Source: Falsiroseomonas sp041690465
Lineage (GTDB): Bacteria > Pseudomonadota > Alphaproteobacteria > Acetobacterales > Acetobacteraceae
Direction: 5' to 3'
DNA: 64,000 nucleotides
Assembly (NCBI RefSeq): GCF_041690465.1
Contig: NZ_JAWLHG010000025.1
Span: 1 to 64,000 of the forward strand
The position numbers and the translations under genes were made by a program. The notes under the pieces are model-generated. The model saw nothing but the letters and a program-made list of their open reading frames with translations. It was not told the DNA's origin and searched no databases. This document shows positions 7,611 to 16,193 of this stretch, in pieces (position 1 is the first letter of the stretch; each line of letters opens with the position of its first letter).

Positions 7611-8553
7611 TGGAGCCACCCTCGTGCAGCCGCCGTATCGCCTCCGCGAAGAGCGGGGCGGCGCCGAGCACCTCCACCCGCGATCCGATCAGCGCCGGCG
7701 GCAGGCGGAACGGCGGCACGCTGTCGGCGACGAGAACCCGCTCCAGGGCGGGCGAGCCGATCGCCTTCGCGGCGCCCCCGGTGAACAGACCATGCGCTGC
7801 CACCGCGATCACCCGCACCGCGCCCCGCGCCAGGCAGGCCTCGGCGGCGCGCGACATCGTGCCGCCGCTGGCGATCAGGTCGTCCACCACGATGACGGTG
7901 GCGCCGGCAACCTCACCGACCAGCAGATCGCCGCTGACCACGCCGCCGCTACGCCGCTTCTCCATGAAGGCGGCGCCGACCTCGCGGCCGAGCCGTCGCT
8001 CCAGATGCTCGCGGAAGAGCTGCGCGCGCTTGACGCCCCCAGGGTCGGGCGAAGCGACGACGAGCGGGCCTTCCAGGTCGGCGAGACGCGGCGCGAACAG
8101 GGCACGGCCGTCGAGATGGACGGTGCGGCAGCGGAATGCATTCTCGAAGGCGACGATGTTGTGCACCTCGAGCGTCACCACCGCATCCGTGCCCACCACT
8201 TCCAGGAGCTGGGCGACATAGCGCGTGGTGACCGGATCGTGGGGCTTGGTCCGGCGGTCCTTGCGTGCGTAGGCCAGATAGGGGATCACAGCCGTCACGC
8301 GTGCCGCGCCGGCATCGCGCAGGGCGCCCAGGAAGAACAGTAGCCGACAGAGCTTGTCGTTCGGGCTCGCCGCCGGGCCGCCATGCAACGAGTGCAGCAC
8401 GTAGGCGTCGCCCCCGCGTACCTCCGCCAGCGGCCGCGCCTTGTGCTCGCCGTCCTCGAACTCGCGCTCCTCGTGCGGCGCCAGCGCGGTGCCGAGTGCC
8501 GCAGCGACACGCTTGCCAAATCCGTGACTGTCGCCGAGCGCGAATACGTGCAT
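7585..8553 (-). CDS. prs: Ribose-phosphate pyrophosphokinase-like protein (PRPP synthetase)
   Basis: This protein of 322 residues is expected to make PRPP from ribose 5-phosphate and ATP. Family landmarks are EFEDGEH near 32, AVIPYLAYARKDRR near 90, TLEVHNIV (His of the metal site) near 125, VASPDPGG near 160, MEKRR near 190 and the PRPP loop VIVVDDLIASGGTM near 212. The loop has IASGG in place of the IDTGG of the classical bacterial enzyme, so this is a divergent accessory copy. The ATG at 8553 follows GGGGAGGCTGCC. It is head to head with pncB, 61 bp apart. PRPP is a co-substrate of pncB, so the pairing is biochemically sensible. Confidence 0.88.
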   Translation of the reverse strand: MHVFALGDSHGFGKRVAAALGTALAPHEEREFEDGEHKARPLAEVRGGDAYVLHSLHGGPAASPNDKLCRLLFFLGALRDAGAARVTAVIPYLAYARKDRRTKPHDPVTTRYVAQLLEVVGTDAVVTLEVHNIVAFENAFRCRTVHLDGRALFAPRLADLEGPLVVASPDPGGVKRAQLFREHLERRLGREVGAAFMEKRRSGGVVSGDLLVGEVAGATVIVVDDLIASGGTMSRAAEACLARGAVRVIAVAAHGLFTGGAAKAIGSPALERVLVADSVPPFRLPPALIGSRVEVLGAAPLFAEAIRRLHEGGSITDLVEGG

Positions 8554-8614
8554 GGCAGCCTCCCCGCGGCAGCACCAGAAGATGGAACAACGCGCCATCA
8601 GGGGAATGGAGGCC

Positions 8615-9979
8615 ATGCCGCCCGGCCAGCCCGCGCCGCCGGCGCAGCCAGAATTGTTCGCCGACCTCTACGAGCTGCGCATGGCCCGCGCCTATCACGA
8701 GCTCGGGATGCGGGACGAGGCAGTGTTCAGCCTGTTTGTCCGGCGACTACCGCCGGCGCGCAACTACCTGCTGGCCTGCGGCGTCGAGGACCTGCTCGAC
8801 ATCCTCGGCGCCCTGCGCTTCGGGCCGGAGAGCGTCGACTATCTCCGCTCGCTGGGCGAGTTCCCGGAGGCGTTCCTGGCCTGGCTCGCCGGGTTCCGCT
8901 TCTCGGGCGCCATCCGCGCCGTGCCGGAGGGCACGCCGGTCTTCGCCGAGGAGCCGCTGCTCGAGGTCGTGGCGCCGATCGCGGAGGCGCAGATGATCGA
9001 GACGCTCGCGATGAACGTGATCGGGGTGCAGACACTGCTCGCCTCGAAGGCGGCTCGCGTCGTTGCGGCGGCGGCAGGCCGGCCGGTGGTGGATTTCGGC
9101 TCGCGCCGCGCACAGGGGATGGACGCTGCGGTGGCCGGCGCGCGGGCCTTCCACATCGCCGGCGTGGCTGCCACCTCGAACCTGCTCGCCGGGGCCCGCT
9201 ATGGCATCCCTGTCGCCGGCACCATGGCGCACAGCTTCGTCCAGGCCTTCGACAGCGAGGCGGAGGCCTTCCGCGCGTTTGCGCGCCTCTATCCCGAGAC
9301 CATCCTCCTGGTGGATACCTACGACACAGCCGAAGGCGTCCGCCGCGTCGTGGCGCTGGCGCGGGAACTGGGTGACGCCTTCCGCATCCGCGGCGTGCGG
9401 CTCGACTCCGGCGACCTGCTCGCCGTGTCGCGCGAGACGCGCGCCATCCTGGATGCGGCAGGGCTGCAGCGGGTGCAGGTCTTCGCCAGCGGCGGCCTCG
9501 ACGAGGCTAAGATCACGGGCCTGCTTGATGCCGGCGCGCCGATCGACGCCTTCGGCGTCGGCACCGAGATGAGCGTCTCGGGCGACGCGCCGGCGCTCGA
9601 CCTGGCCTACAAGCTCACCTGCTACGCCGGCGTGGGGCGGACGAAACTCTCGGCCGGCAAGCGTATCCTGCCGGGCTCGAAGCAGGTGTTCCGCTGCACG
9701 GAGAACGGCGTGGCGGTGGGCGACACCATCGCCCGCAGCGATGAGCGCCTTCCCGGCACGCCCCTGCTGCGCCCCGTCATGCAGGCAGGCGGACGGCGCC
9801 TGCTGCCGCGCCCCTCTCCGGCGGAAGCCCGTCGCCTGGCCGAGGCAGCGCGCATGGCCTTGCCGGCGCGCCTGCGGGCGCTGCACCCGGCCGACCCGCC
9901 CTATCCCGTCGCGATCAGCGATGCCCTTGCCGCCGAGGAACGCGAGGTTCGCGCGCGCGCCGCCAGCATGCTCCCTTGA
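8615..9979 (+). CDS. pncB: Nicotinate phosphoribosyltransferase
   Basis: This enzyme of 454 residues (start at 8615) converts nicotinate and PRPP to nicotinate mononucleotide with ATP use, in NAD salvage. Family landmarks are ELFADLYELRMARAYHE at the N-terminus, VVDFGSRRAQG around 160, GTMAHSFVQAF around 205, RLDSGDL near 285 and FASGGLDEAKI near 310. The ATG at 8615 has AGGGGA 9 bases upstream; alternatives at 8606 or 8552 are less well supported. It diverges from prs and converges with pncA. In M. tuberculosis the DosR regulon contains a paralogue, pncB2, which is a useful comparison for this stress-island copy. Confidence 0.94.
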   Translation: MPPGQPAPPAQPELFADLYELRMARAYHELGMRDEAVFSLFVRRLPPARNYLLACGVEDLLDILGALRFGPESVDYLRSLGEFPEAFLAWLAGFRFSGAIRAVPEGTPVFAEEPLLEVVAPIAEAQMIETLAMNVIGVQTLLASKAARVVAAAAGRPVVDFGSRRAQGMDAAVAGARAFHIAGVAATSNLLAGARYGIPVAGTMAHSFVQAFDSEAEAFRAFARLYPETILLVDTYDTAEGVRRVVALARELGDAFRIRGVRLDSGDLLAVSRETRAILDAAGLQRVQVFASGGLDEAKITGLLDAGAPIDAFGVGTEMSVSGDAPALDLAYKLTCYAGVGRTKLSAGKRILPGSKQVFRCTENGVAVGDTIARSDERLPGTPLLRPVMQAGGRRLLPRPSPAEARRLAEAARMALPARLRALHPADPPYPVAISDALAAEEREVRARAASMLP

Positions 9980-9989
9980 GGTCGGGCGG

Positions 9990-10574
9990 TCAGACGACGT
10001 GCGCGCCGGCCGCCTTCATCTCGGCCAATGCCCGCGCGCCGGCTGCGGCCTCGACGGGGCGACTTCCGTCGCGGATCAGCCGCACCTCGAAGCCCTCGCG
10101 CAGCGCATCGAGCACCGTGGCGCGCACGCAGACGTCGAGGGCCAGGCCGCCGACCCAGAGGCGGCGCACGCCGCGCGCCCGAAGCGCCGGCGCCAAGCCT
10201 GTCTCGTCGAACGCCGAATACTGGTCACGGTCGAGCCGCGTCCCCTTGGCGACGTAGATCGTCCCGGAGGGAAGTTGGAGTGCGCCGTGGAAGGCAGCGC
10301 CCGGCGTATCCTGAACGCAATGGACGGGCCAGGGACCGCCGCTCTCAGTGAAGCTCATGTGCCCGCCGGGATGGAGGTCGCGCGAGGCGATGACCGGGAC
10401 ACCCGCTCGAGACGCCGCCTCGATCCAGGCATTGAGGACGGGCACCACGGTATCGCCGGCCTCGACCGGCAGCGCGCCGCCCGGGCAGAAATCCGCCTGC
10501 ACATCCACCAGCAGCAGCGCATCGCCCTCGCCGAGTGCCGGCGCCGGCCCGGCGGGTGATGTGGCGGAGTTCAC
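9990..10574 (-). CDS. pncA: Nicotinamidase (isochorismatase family)
   Basis: This enzyme of 194 residues hydrolyses nicotinamide to nicotinate, feeding PncB. Catalytic Asp is in LLLVDVQADFC (about residue 24), the metal ligands Asp-x-His-x3-His are in SRDLHPGGHMSF (about 66-77), the catalytic Lys is in YVAKGTRLDRDQYSAF (about 110) and the nucleophilic Cys is in GGLALDVCVRATVLDA (about 149). The start is a GTG that overlaps the TGA of the upstream CBS-BON gene by 4 bp (GTGA), so the two are coupled. It ends 10 bp from pncB, which runs the other way. Confidence 0.94.
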   Translation of the reverse strand: MNSATSPAGPAPALGEGDALLLVDVQADFCPGGALPVEAGDTVVPVLNAWIEAASRAGVPVIASRDLHPGGHMSFTESGGPWPVHCVQDTPGAAFHGALQLPSGTIYVAKGTRLDRDQYSAFDETGLAPALRARGVRRLWVGGLALDVCVRATVLDALREGFEVRLIRDGSRPVEAAAGARALAEMKAAGAHVV

Positions 10575-11278
10575 AGCGTGCCACCGATGCCATAGGCGTA
10601 GGTCGGCCGCCAGGGACGGCTGTCGTCCTCCACGGAGCGCACCCCCTCGATGCCCTCGATCAGCACGCGTACGGCGCGCTGCGCCTCGGGCGAGGTGTGG
10701 AAGCCGTGCAGCCGCACGATGCCGTTCTCGACCTCCACCGTGAGATAGTGCACGTCGGCCCAGGGCTGGCGGCGCAGCGCCTCCGTGATGGATCGCCGCA
10801 GTCGTGCGTCATCCACGGCCGTGGCTCCATGGCGCCCCGGCGTCAGGAGCGCGAGGAGGAGATCGGCGCGGGAGACGATCCCGCGCAGCGTTCCGTCTGC
10901 GCCGACGACCGGCACGCTGCGCACGTTCCGCTCCTCCATGAGGCGCGCGAGGTGGTCCGCCGTCGCATCCTCCGGGACCGTCGTGACCTCCCGCGTCATC
11001 ACGTCGCGCGCCCTCAGCCCATGCGTCCGTGCGTAGCGTTCCGCCAGCGCGCGCTCGTCGGCGAAGAGGGAGGCGAGCCAGCCGGGCGGCGCCTTGTCCC
11101 GTTCTGCCAAGCGGCGGATCAGGTCCAGCTCGGCCACCACGCCGAGCAGCCGGTTCGCCTCGTCCGTGACCGGCACGGCCGAGATGCCGGCCTCCGCGAG
11201 GACCCGCGCGACGGTCGCGACCGCCATATCCGGCGGAACCGCCACTACGTCGCGCGTCATCAGATCGCCCGCGATCAT
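10571..11278 (-). CDS. CBS-CBS-BON domain protein, second copy
   Basis: This protein of 235 residues has the same layout as the 4809-5510 product: CBS 1 (MIAGDLMTRDVVAVPPDMAV), CBS 2 (DVMTREVTTVPEDATAD, GIVSRADLL) and a C-terminal BON domain (RRQPWADVHYLTVEVENG, then GIVRLHGF). The ATG at 11278 follows GGAGG at good spacing; a longer frame to 11437 runs into transposase debris and is unlikely. It is coupled to pncA by a 4-bp overlap. This suggests a ligand-sensing regulator matched to NAD salvage; that is inference. A weak TTGA-N6-TCA match at 11367-11380 lies upstream. Confidence 0.9.
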   Translation of the reverse strand: MIAGDLMTRDVVAVPPDMAVATVARVLAEAGISAVPVTDEANRLLGVVAELDLIRRLAERDKAPPGWLASLFADERALAERYARTHGLRARDVMTREVTTVPEDATADHLARLMEERNVRSVPVVGADGTLRGIVSRADLLLALLTPGRHGATAVDDARLRRSITEALRRQPWADVHYLTVEVENGIVRLHGFHTSPEAQRAVRVLIEGIEGVRSVEDDSRPWRPTYAYGIGGTL

Positions 11279-11429
11279 CGCCTGTCCCTCCTCGGCCGCT
11301 CGTCCCGGAGCAGCACGCTCCGACAGACCGGCGCCTAAGGGTGATCTGGCGGAGTAGAGACGCCGCTTGAAGGTCTTCACGCACGCGTGCTGCGCCGGTG
11401 CACTGCTGGGCCGGCGATCTCGCGCACCT

Positions 11430-11700
11430 GTGCACACCCGTGTTCGCCTTGTATCGGAAGCGGTCTGGCTGCTCGATGGTGGCGCGGAACGCCAGTTGGG
11501 GCAGCGGCCCGAGGCCCGGCACCGTCATCAGGCGCCGGCACGTGGGCTCGTCGCGCAGCTGGTCGAGCACGCGCCTGGTCAGCCGCTCGACCTCCTGGCG
11601 CGTCACCTCGATGACCGACAGCATCAACCCGGCAAGGCCCGCCAGCACCGGGTCATCCATCGACACCACCGACCAGCCGAAGGCCGTGCCCAAGCACGCG
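11430..11700 (-). pseudogene. IS110-type transposase fragment
   Basis: A minus-strand frame reads RDEPTCRRLMTVPGLGPL followed by AFRATIEQPDRFRYK and a G-x-H near 11432. This is the central helix-hairpin-helix region of IS110-type transposases (typical form LMTVPGVGP...F...I..P.RF). Upstream residues to about 11700 fit the preceding helical linker. Neither the N-terminal DEDD catalytic part nor the C-terminus follows in frame, so it is a truncated remnant. Its opposite-end counterpart may be the C-terminal piece at 2-109. Confidence 0.65.
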
Positions 11701-11761
11701 GTGATCGGTGATGCTGCGCGTCCGGCGATGAACACACATCCGGGCCGAGCGTTTGCGCAAC

Positions 11762-14311
11762 ATGCCAAATCGCCCGGCCGCCCAGCCACGCAGCACCGCC
11801 GACCCGCTGACAGCCTACCGCGCCAAGCGGGACTTCGCGACCAGCCGGGAGCCGCGGGGGCATGCGCCCCGAAAATCCGCGAAGGAGCTCCGCTTCGTCG
11901 TCCAGAAGCACGCCGCATCCCGCCTGCACTTCGACCTGCGGCTTGAACTCGACGGTGTCCTGAAGTCCTGGGCGGTCACCCGCGGCCCCTCTCTCGACCC
12001 TGCCGACAAACGCCTGGCCGTCGAGGTCGAGGACCATCCGATCGAGTATCGCAGCTTCGAAGGGACGATTGAGGAGGGCTATGGCGCCGGCACGGTGATG
12101 GTCTGGGACGAGGGCAGCTGGGAGCCAGCACCCGAGATTGCCGATGCCGCCGAGGCCCTGGCCAGGGGCAACCTCAAATTCGTGCTGCACGGCCATCGCT
12201 TGCGTGGCGGCTGGGACCTGGTGCGGATGAAGCCCCGGCCGAAGGAGCGCCAGCCGCAATGGCTGCTGTTCAAGCGCCGCGACGAAGAGGCCCGTCCCGG
12301 TGGCGGCACGCAGCTGGTCGAGGAGGCCACCACCTCCATCCTGTCGGGCCGGACCATGGAGCAGATCGCAGCCGGCAAACCCGGCTCTGCCGCGAAGGCC
12401 AGCGGCAACGGCCGGGCGAAGGCGGCGGCCAGCACCGGCAAGCCCGCCGCCGCGAAGCCCGCCGGGCGCACGAAGCGGCCGCGCACTGCACCGCTGACCT
12501 CCTTCGTCCCGCCGATGCTCTGCAAGCTGGTGGACCGTGCGCCGGAGGGGCCGGGTTGGCTGCACGAGATCAAGCTGGACGGCTATCGGATGGAGGCGAT
12601 CATCTCTGGCGGCAAGGCGCGCCTGCTCACGCGCAACGCCCATGACTGGACCACCCGCTTCCCCGAGACGGCACGGGCGCTGTCGCAGCTGCCGGATTGC
12701 ATCCTGGATGGCGAACTGGTCGCGTTGGATGCGGAGGGCAACCCGGACTTCGCCGCCCTGCAGGCCGCAATGGAGCAGAAGGCGACCCGCGCGCTGACCT
12801 TCCACGCCTTCGACGTGCTCGCCATCGGTGGCGAGGACCTGCGCGCGCAGCCGCTGACCAAGCGGAAGGACCGGCTGCGCGACCTGCTCGCGAACCCGCC
12901 GGAGGGCATCCGCACCGTCGAGGCATTCGACCGGCCGGGTGACGCGGTGCTGCACTCGGCCTGCCGGTTGGGCCTCGAGGGCATCGTCTCGAAGCGCAGC
13001 GACTCGCCCTATCGCGCGGGCGACCGCGGCGGCGACTGGGTGAAGACCAAGTGCCGGGGCAACGACGAGTGCGTGGTGGTCGGCCACGGCGCGGGTGCAA
13101 AGGGCCGCATGACCCTGCTGCTGGGTGCCTGGCGCGGCGGGAAGCTGATCTATCTCGGCCGCGTCGGCTCCGGCATCGGCGAGCGCGAGGCAGTGCTTCT
13201 CGGCAAGCGCCTCGCGCCGCTCCGCCGCAACGAGCCGCCGGTGTCGAATCTGCCGGCACGGGAGCGGCGCGCCACGACCTGGGTGGAGCCGCGTCTCGTG
13301 GCGGAGATCGACTACACGGGCTGGACCGCCGACGGCCTGCTGCGGCAGGCCTCCTTCAAGGGTATCCGCGAGGATAAGGATGCGGGCGAAGTGAGCGTTC
13401 CGCGCACCGGGGAGCCGCCTGCACCGCCACCGTCGAAGTCATCGGCTCGCCGGCCGGCCGGCACCGCGATCACGCTCACCAACCCCGACAAGCTCCTCTG
13501 GCCGGAGGACGGCATCACCAAGCGTGGGCTGGCCGACTACTACGCCGCGGTCGCGGAGCCGCTGATGGCCTATGCCGGCGGGCGTCCGCTCTCCCTCGTC
13601 CGCGCACCGGATGGCGTCCACGGCCAGCGTTTCTTCCAGCGCCACGCCATGCCAGGCACCTCCAGCCTCATCCGCCTGGTCGAGGTCGCCGGCGAGAGCA
13701 AGCCGCTGCTCGCCGTGGATCGCCCGGAGGCGCTGACGGCGCTGGCGCAGGCGGGCGTGCTCGAGATCCACCCCTGGGGGTCGCGCGTGGGCGATGAGGA
13801 GCATCCGGACCGGCTGGTATTCGACCTCGACCCTGCGGAGGACCTTCCCTTCGCCCGCGTCGTCGAAGCCGCGCAGGAACTGCGCCAGCGGATTCAGCAG
13901 CTGGGCCTCGGCGCGTTCTGCAAGACCACCGGTGGCAAGGGGCTGCATGTGGTGGTGCCGCTGAAGCCAGTCGCAGGATGGCCGGAGGCCAAGGAGTTCT
14001 GTCGGGCGATGGTGGAGGTGATGGCCGCCGACAGCCGCGACCGCTTCACGACGACCATGGCCAAGCGCGCCAGGATCGGGCGGATCTTTCTCGACTACCT
14101 GAGGAACGACAGGGGCTCGACGGCGGTGGCGGCATGGTCGCCTCGCGCGCGGCCGGGCGCGACCGTCTCCATGCCGATCGCGTGGCGGGAGGTGACGGCG
14201 AAGCTGGATCCGGCGGCCTTCACCATCGCCAGCGCGCCGGGCCGGGTGAAGCGCACGGATCCCTGGGCGGACTACGCCGCGGCCGCGCGGCCGCTGCCGG
14301 AGTTGCGCTGA
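11762..14311 (+). CDS. ligD: Multifunctional ATP-dependent DNA ligase LigD
   Basis: This protein of 849 residues is the end-processing and sealing enzyme of bacterial non-homologous end joining. Domain order is phosphoesterase, ligase, polymerase. The phosphoesterase (about 30-190) has SRLHFDLRLELDG and DHPIEY. The ligase (about 240-540) has the nucleotidyl-lysine motif EIKLDGYR near 270, then LDGELVA and GIVSKR. The primase-like polymerase (about 565-845) has NPDKLLWPEDG, the metal-binding VFDLDPAE and TTGGKGLHVVVPL. The ATG at 11762 is preferred over a TTG at 11753. It converges with the SRAP and ku genes, which read from the other strand. Confidence 0.97.
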   Translation: MPNRPAAQPRSTADPLTAYRAKRDFATSREPRGHAPRKSAKELRFVVQKHAASRLHFDLRLELDGVLKSWAVTRGPSLDPADKRLAVEVEDHPIEYRSFEGTIEEGYGAGTVMVWDEGSWEPAPEIADAAEALARGNLKFVLHGHRLRGGWDLVRMKPRPKERQPQWLLFKRRDEEARPGGGTQLVEEATTSILSGRTMEQIAAGKPGSAAKASGNGRAKAAASTGKPAAAKPAGRTKRPRTAPLTSFVPPMLCKLVDRAPEGPGWLHEIKLDGYRMEAIISGGKARLLTRNAHDWTTRFPETARALSQLPDCILDGELVALDAEGNPDFAALQAAMEQKATRALTFHAFDVLAIGGEDLRAQPLTKRKDRLRDLLANPPEGIRTVEAFDRPGDAVLHSACRLGLEGIVSKRSDSPYRAGDRGGDWVKTKCRGNDECVVVGHGAGAKGRMTLLLGAWRGGKLIYLGRVGSGIGEREAVLLGKRLAPLRRNEPPVSNLPARERRATTWVEPRLVAEIDYTGWTADGLLRQASFKGIREDKDAGEVSVPRTGEPPAPPPSKSSARRPAGTAITLTNPDKLLWPEDGITKRGLADYYAAVAEPLMAYAGGRPLSLVRAPDGVHGQRFFQRHAMPGTSSLIRLVEVAGESKPLLAVDRPEALTALAQAGVLEIHPWGSRVGDEEHPDRLVFDLDPAEDLPFARVVEAAQELRQRIQQLGLGAFCKTTGGKGLHVVVPLKPVAGWPEAKEFCRAMVEVMAADSRDRFTTTMAKRARIGRIFLDYLRNDRGSTAVAAWSPRARPGATVSMPIAWREVTAKLDPAAFTIASAPGRVKRTDPWADYAAAARPLPELR

Positions 14312-14331
14312 TGAACGGGTCGCGGCGCCGC

Positions 14332-14982
14332 TCACGCGGCGGCGCTCGCGTCCGAGCGATCCAGACCCCGGGGATCCCGCAGGGTGCTGCCCGGCGCCCA
14401 GTCCTGCAGCTGCTGGGCGACCGAAGCGGCCGGCCCCTCCTCGCCCTGCCGCGGTAGCGCCTGCGCACGCAGCCAGGCGGGCGGCGCCGGCCGGTCCACC
14501 AGCACCAGGTCGGTCTCGGCGAGCGGACGATCGTCCAGCCAGCGAGCCCAGAGGGCGGGCGGCAGCAGCGCCGGCATCCGCTCATGCGCCGCAACGAGGG
14601 TCTCGTTCGCCTCGGTGGTGACGATGGCGAAGACAGGCCCGCCGATCTCGTCGCTCCAGATGGCCGCCATCGCCAGGGTCATGTCCGCGACCACCGTGAC
14701 GCCGATCCGCGACCGCTTCACGCCCCGCTGCACATAGCCGCCGACCGGCACCAGGCAGCGCAGTCGCCGCGCCAGCCGCTTGCCCTTCAGCTGGTCCGCC
14801 CGGACATGCAGCACGCGCCGGCGCGGATCCGACGCCACCGGCAAGCCCCAGCGCATCGCCGCCGGCACCACCTCGCCCGTGGCGAGGTCGCGCGCCAGGA
14901 CCAGGCACGGATCGCCGGGCCGCCGATGGTGGGGCGGAACGCCGATAAGCTCGGGGTCACCCTGCAGCACGCCGCGGGGCAC
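14332..14982 (-). CDS. Divergent SRAP/YedK-like protein lacking the active-site cysteine
   Basis: This 216-residue protein resembles SOS-response-associated peptidases (HMCES/YedK), which protect abasic sites by a thiazolidine link through Cys2. Supporting segments are AAMRWGLPVA (canonical WGL), FAIVTTEANETLVAAHERMP (canonical T-x-A-N-x2-V-x3-HxRMP) and a Pro/Trp-rich end. The GTG start at 14982 has AAGGA upstream and gives MPRG in place of the universal MCGR. The internal Asn of N-x-R-x-E also appears replaced (HVRADQ). The canonical abasic-site chemistry is therefore probably lost or altered. Its start lies inside ku (overlap 26 bp), tying it to end joining. Confidence 0.75.
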   Translation of the reverse strand: MPRGVLQGDPELIGVPPHHRRPGDPCLVLARDLATGEVVPAAMRWGLPVASDPRRRVLHVRADQLKGKRLARRLRCLVPVGGYVQRGVKRSRIGVTVVADMTLAMAAIWSDEIGGPVFAIVTTEANETLVAAHERMPALLPPALWARWLDDRPLAETDLVLVDRPAPPAWLRAQALPRQGEEGPAASVAQQLQDWAPGSTLRDPRGLDRSDASAAA

Positions 14983-15904
14983 GTGAGCTTTCCTTGCGAG
15001 GAGACGATCGGTCCTCCCCTCGCCCGCCCCCCTTCGCGGCCTTCGATGGTTGCTTCTCCGCGGCTGCCCGCTTCGGCGCGGCGTCCTGCCGCCGCGGTCG
15101 CCTCGCATTCGCCTCTACGTCGCGCGGCGGCGCCTTCAGCGATCTGCGCAGCGCCTCCATCAGGTCGATGACATTGCTCTCGCTCGGGCCTGGTGCCGGG
15201 CGATGCACCGGGGCCTCGCCGCCCGCCTTCGCTTCGACCAGGTCGCGCACCGCCTCCTTGTAGCGGTCGTGGAACTCGGCCGGGTCGAAGGGACCCTTGG
15301 CCTGGGAGATGATCTGCTTCGCGATCTCGACCATGCGCCGGTCGATCTTCACCTCGGCGATGTCGTCGAAGGCGTCCTCCTCGGACCGCACCTCGTCCTG
15401 GCTGTGCAGCGTGCTCAGCAGCAGCCCGCGGCCGCGCGGCTCGATGGCGACGATGCGTTCGCGGTTGCTCATCACCAGCCGGCCGAGCGCGACCTGCCCC
15501 TCCGTGGCCATCGCCTCGCGGATCACCGCGTAGGGATCCTGTGCGGGCTTGCCGTCCGGCACGAGGAAGTAGGGCTCGTCCCAGTAGAGGCGGTCGATCT
15601 CCCGGCCATCCACGAACCGCTCGATGTCGATGACCTTCGTGCTCTCCAGTTTGAGCGCCTTCAGTTCCTCGTCCTCGACGACGACGTAGCGGTCGCGCTC
15701 CACCTGGAAGCCGCGCACCAGGTCCTTGCGCTCCACGATGCCGTCCGCGGGATCCTTCCACATCTGCTTCACGCGGTTGAGCGTCTCCTTGTGGAGGAGG
15801 TTGAAGTGAACCGCGTCGCCCTCCCCCACGGCCTTGAACAGCCGCACCGGACAGGTGACGAGCGATAGTCGCAGATGCCCCTCCCATGTCGGTCGTGCTG
15901 CCAT
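14957..15904 (-). CDS. ku: Non-homologous end-joining protein Ku
   Basis: This is the bacterial Ku homodimer subunit, 315 residues, which rings DNA ends and recruits LigD. The core beta-barrel begins with TWEGHLRLSLVTCPVRLF and includes FNLLHK, KGYEV-type segment GFQVERDRYVVVEDEEL, and YFLVPDGKPAQDPYAVI. The C-terminal 70 residues are very basic (RRPRRQDAAPKRAA and following), as in many proteobacterial Ku proteins where the tail binds DNA or LigD. The start at 15904 (MAARPTWEG) has only a weak ribosome site; an in-frame extension to 15982 is less likely. It is transcribed with the SRAP gene, convergent with ligD. Confidence 0.96.
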   Translation of the reverse strand: MAARPTWEGHLRLSLVTCPVRLFKAVGEGDAVHFNLLHKETLNRVKQMWKDPADGIVERKDLVRGFQVERDRYVVVEDEELKALKLESTKVIDIERFVDGREIDRLYWDEPYFLVPDGKPAQDPYAVIREAMATEGQVALGRLVMSNRERIVAIEPRGRGLLLSTLHSQDEVRSEEDAFDDIAEVKIDRRMVEIAKQIISQAKGPFDPAEFHDRYKEAVRDLVEAKAGGEAPVHRPAPGPSESNVIDLMEALRRSLKAPPRDVEANARRPRRQDAAPKRAAAEKQPSKAAKGGGRGEDRSSPRKESSRAPRRAAG

Positions 15905-16193
15905 ATCCGTGCTCTCGCATCTTGTCGGCGGGAGAACGGGGTGTTCGATCGGCGGGTTTCGGCGGCCGTTCCGCAGCAGCATGCATTGGCGCGCTTCGCA
16001 TGCTGCATGCGCTTCGTGCGCTAGGCCGCTGGACTCGCGACGCCGGCGACCTGCGCTGCCGAACCGGGGCTCGTTCCGCGATCAACACTGTGGATATGTG
16101 GATGGAGAGCGGATACGGGCCTGGAATGGCACCTTTTCCGGCGCGACGGGATGTGCACATCGGCGTTGCGCTGACGAGCAGAAAGAGGTCGCC

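Noticed and set aside
11367..11380. Third FNR-like box (TTGA-N6-TCAC) upstream of the second CBS-BON gene
   Set aside because: The half-sites match only partly, the -10 at class II spacing (ATCACC) is poor, and the site lies in transposase-derived DNA.
14311..14360. Terminator between ligD and the SRAP gene
   Set aside because: A GC-rich stem is possible (GCGCCGC-TCAC-GCGGCG) but no T-run follows on either strand.
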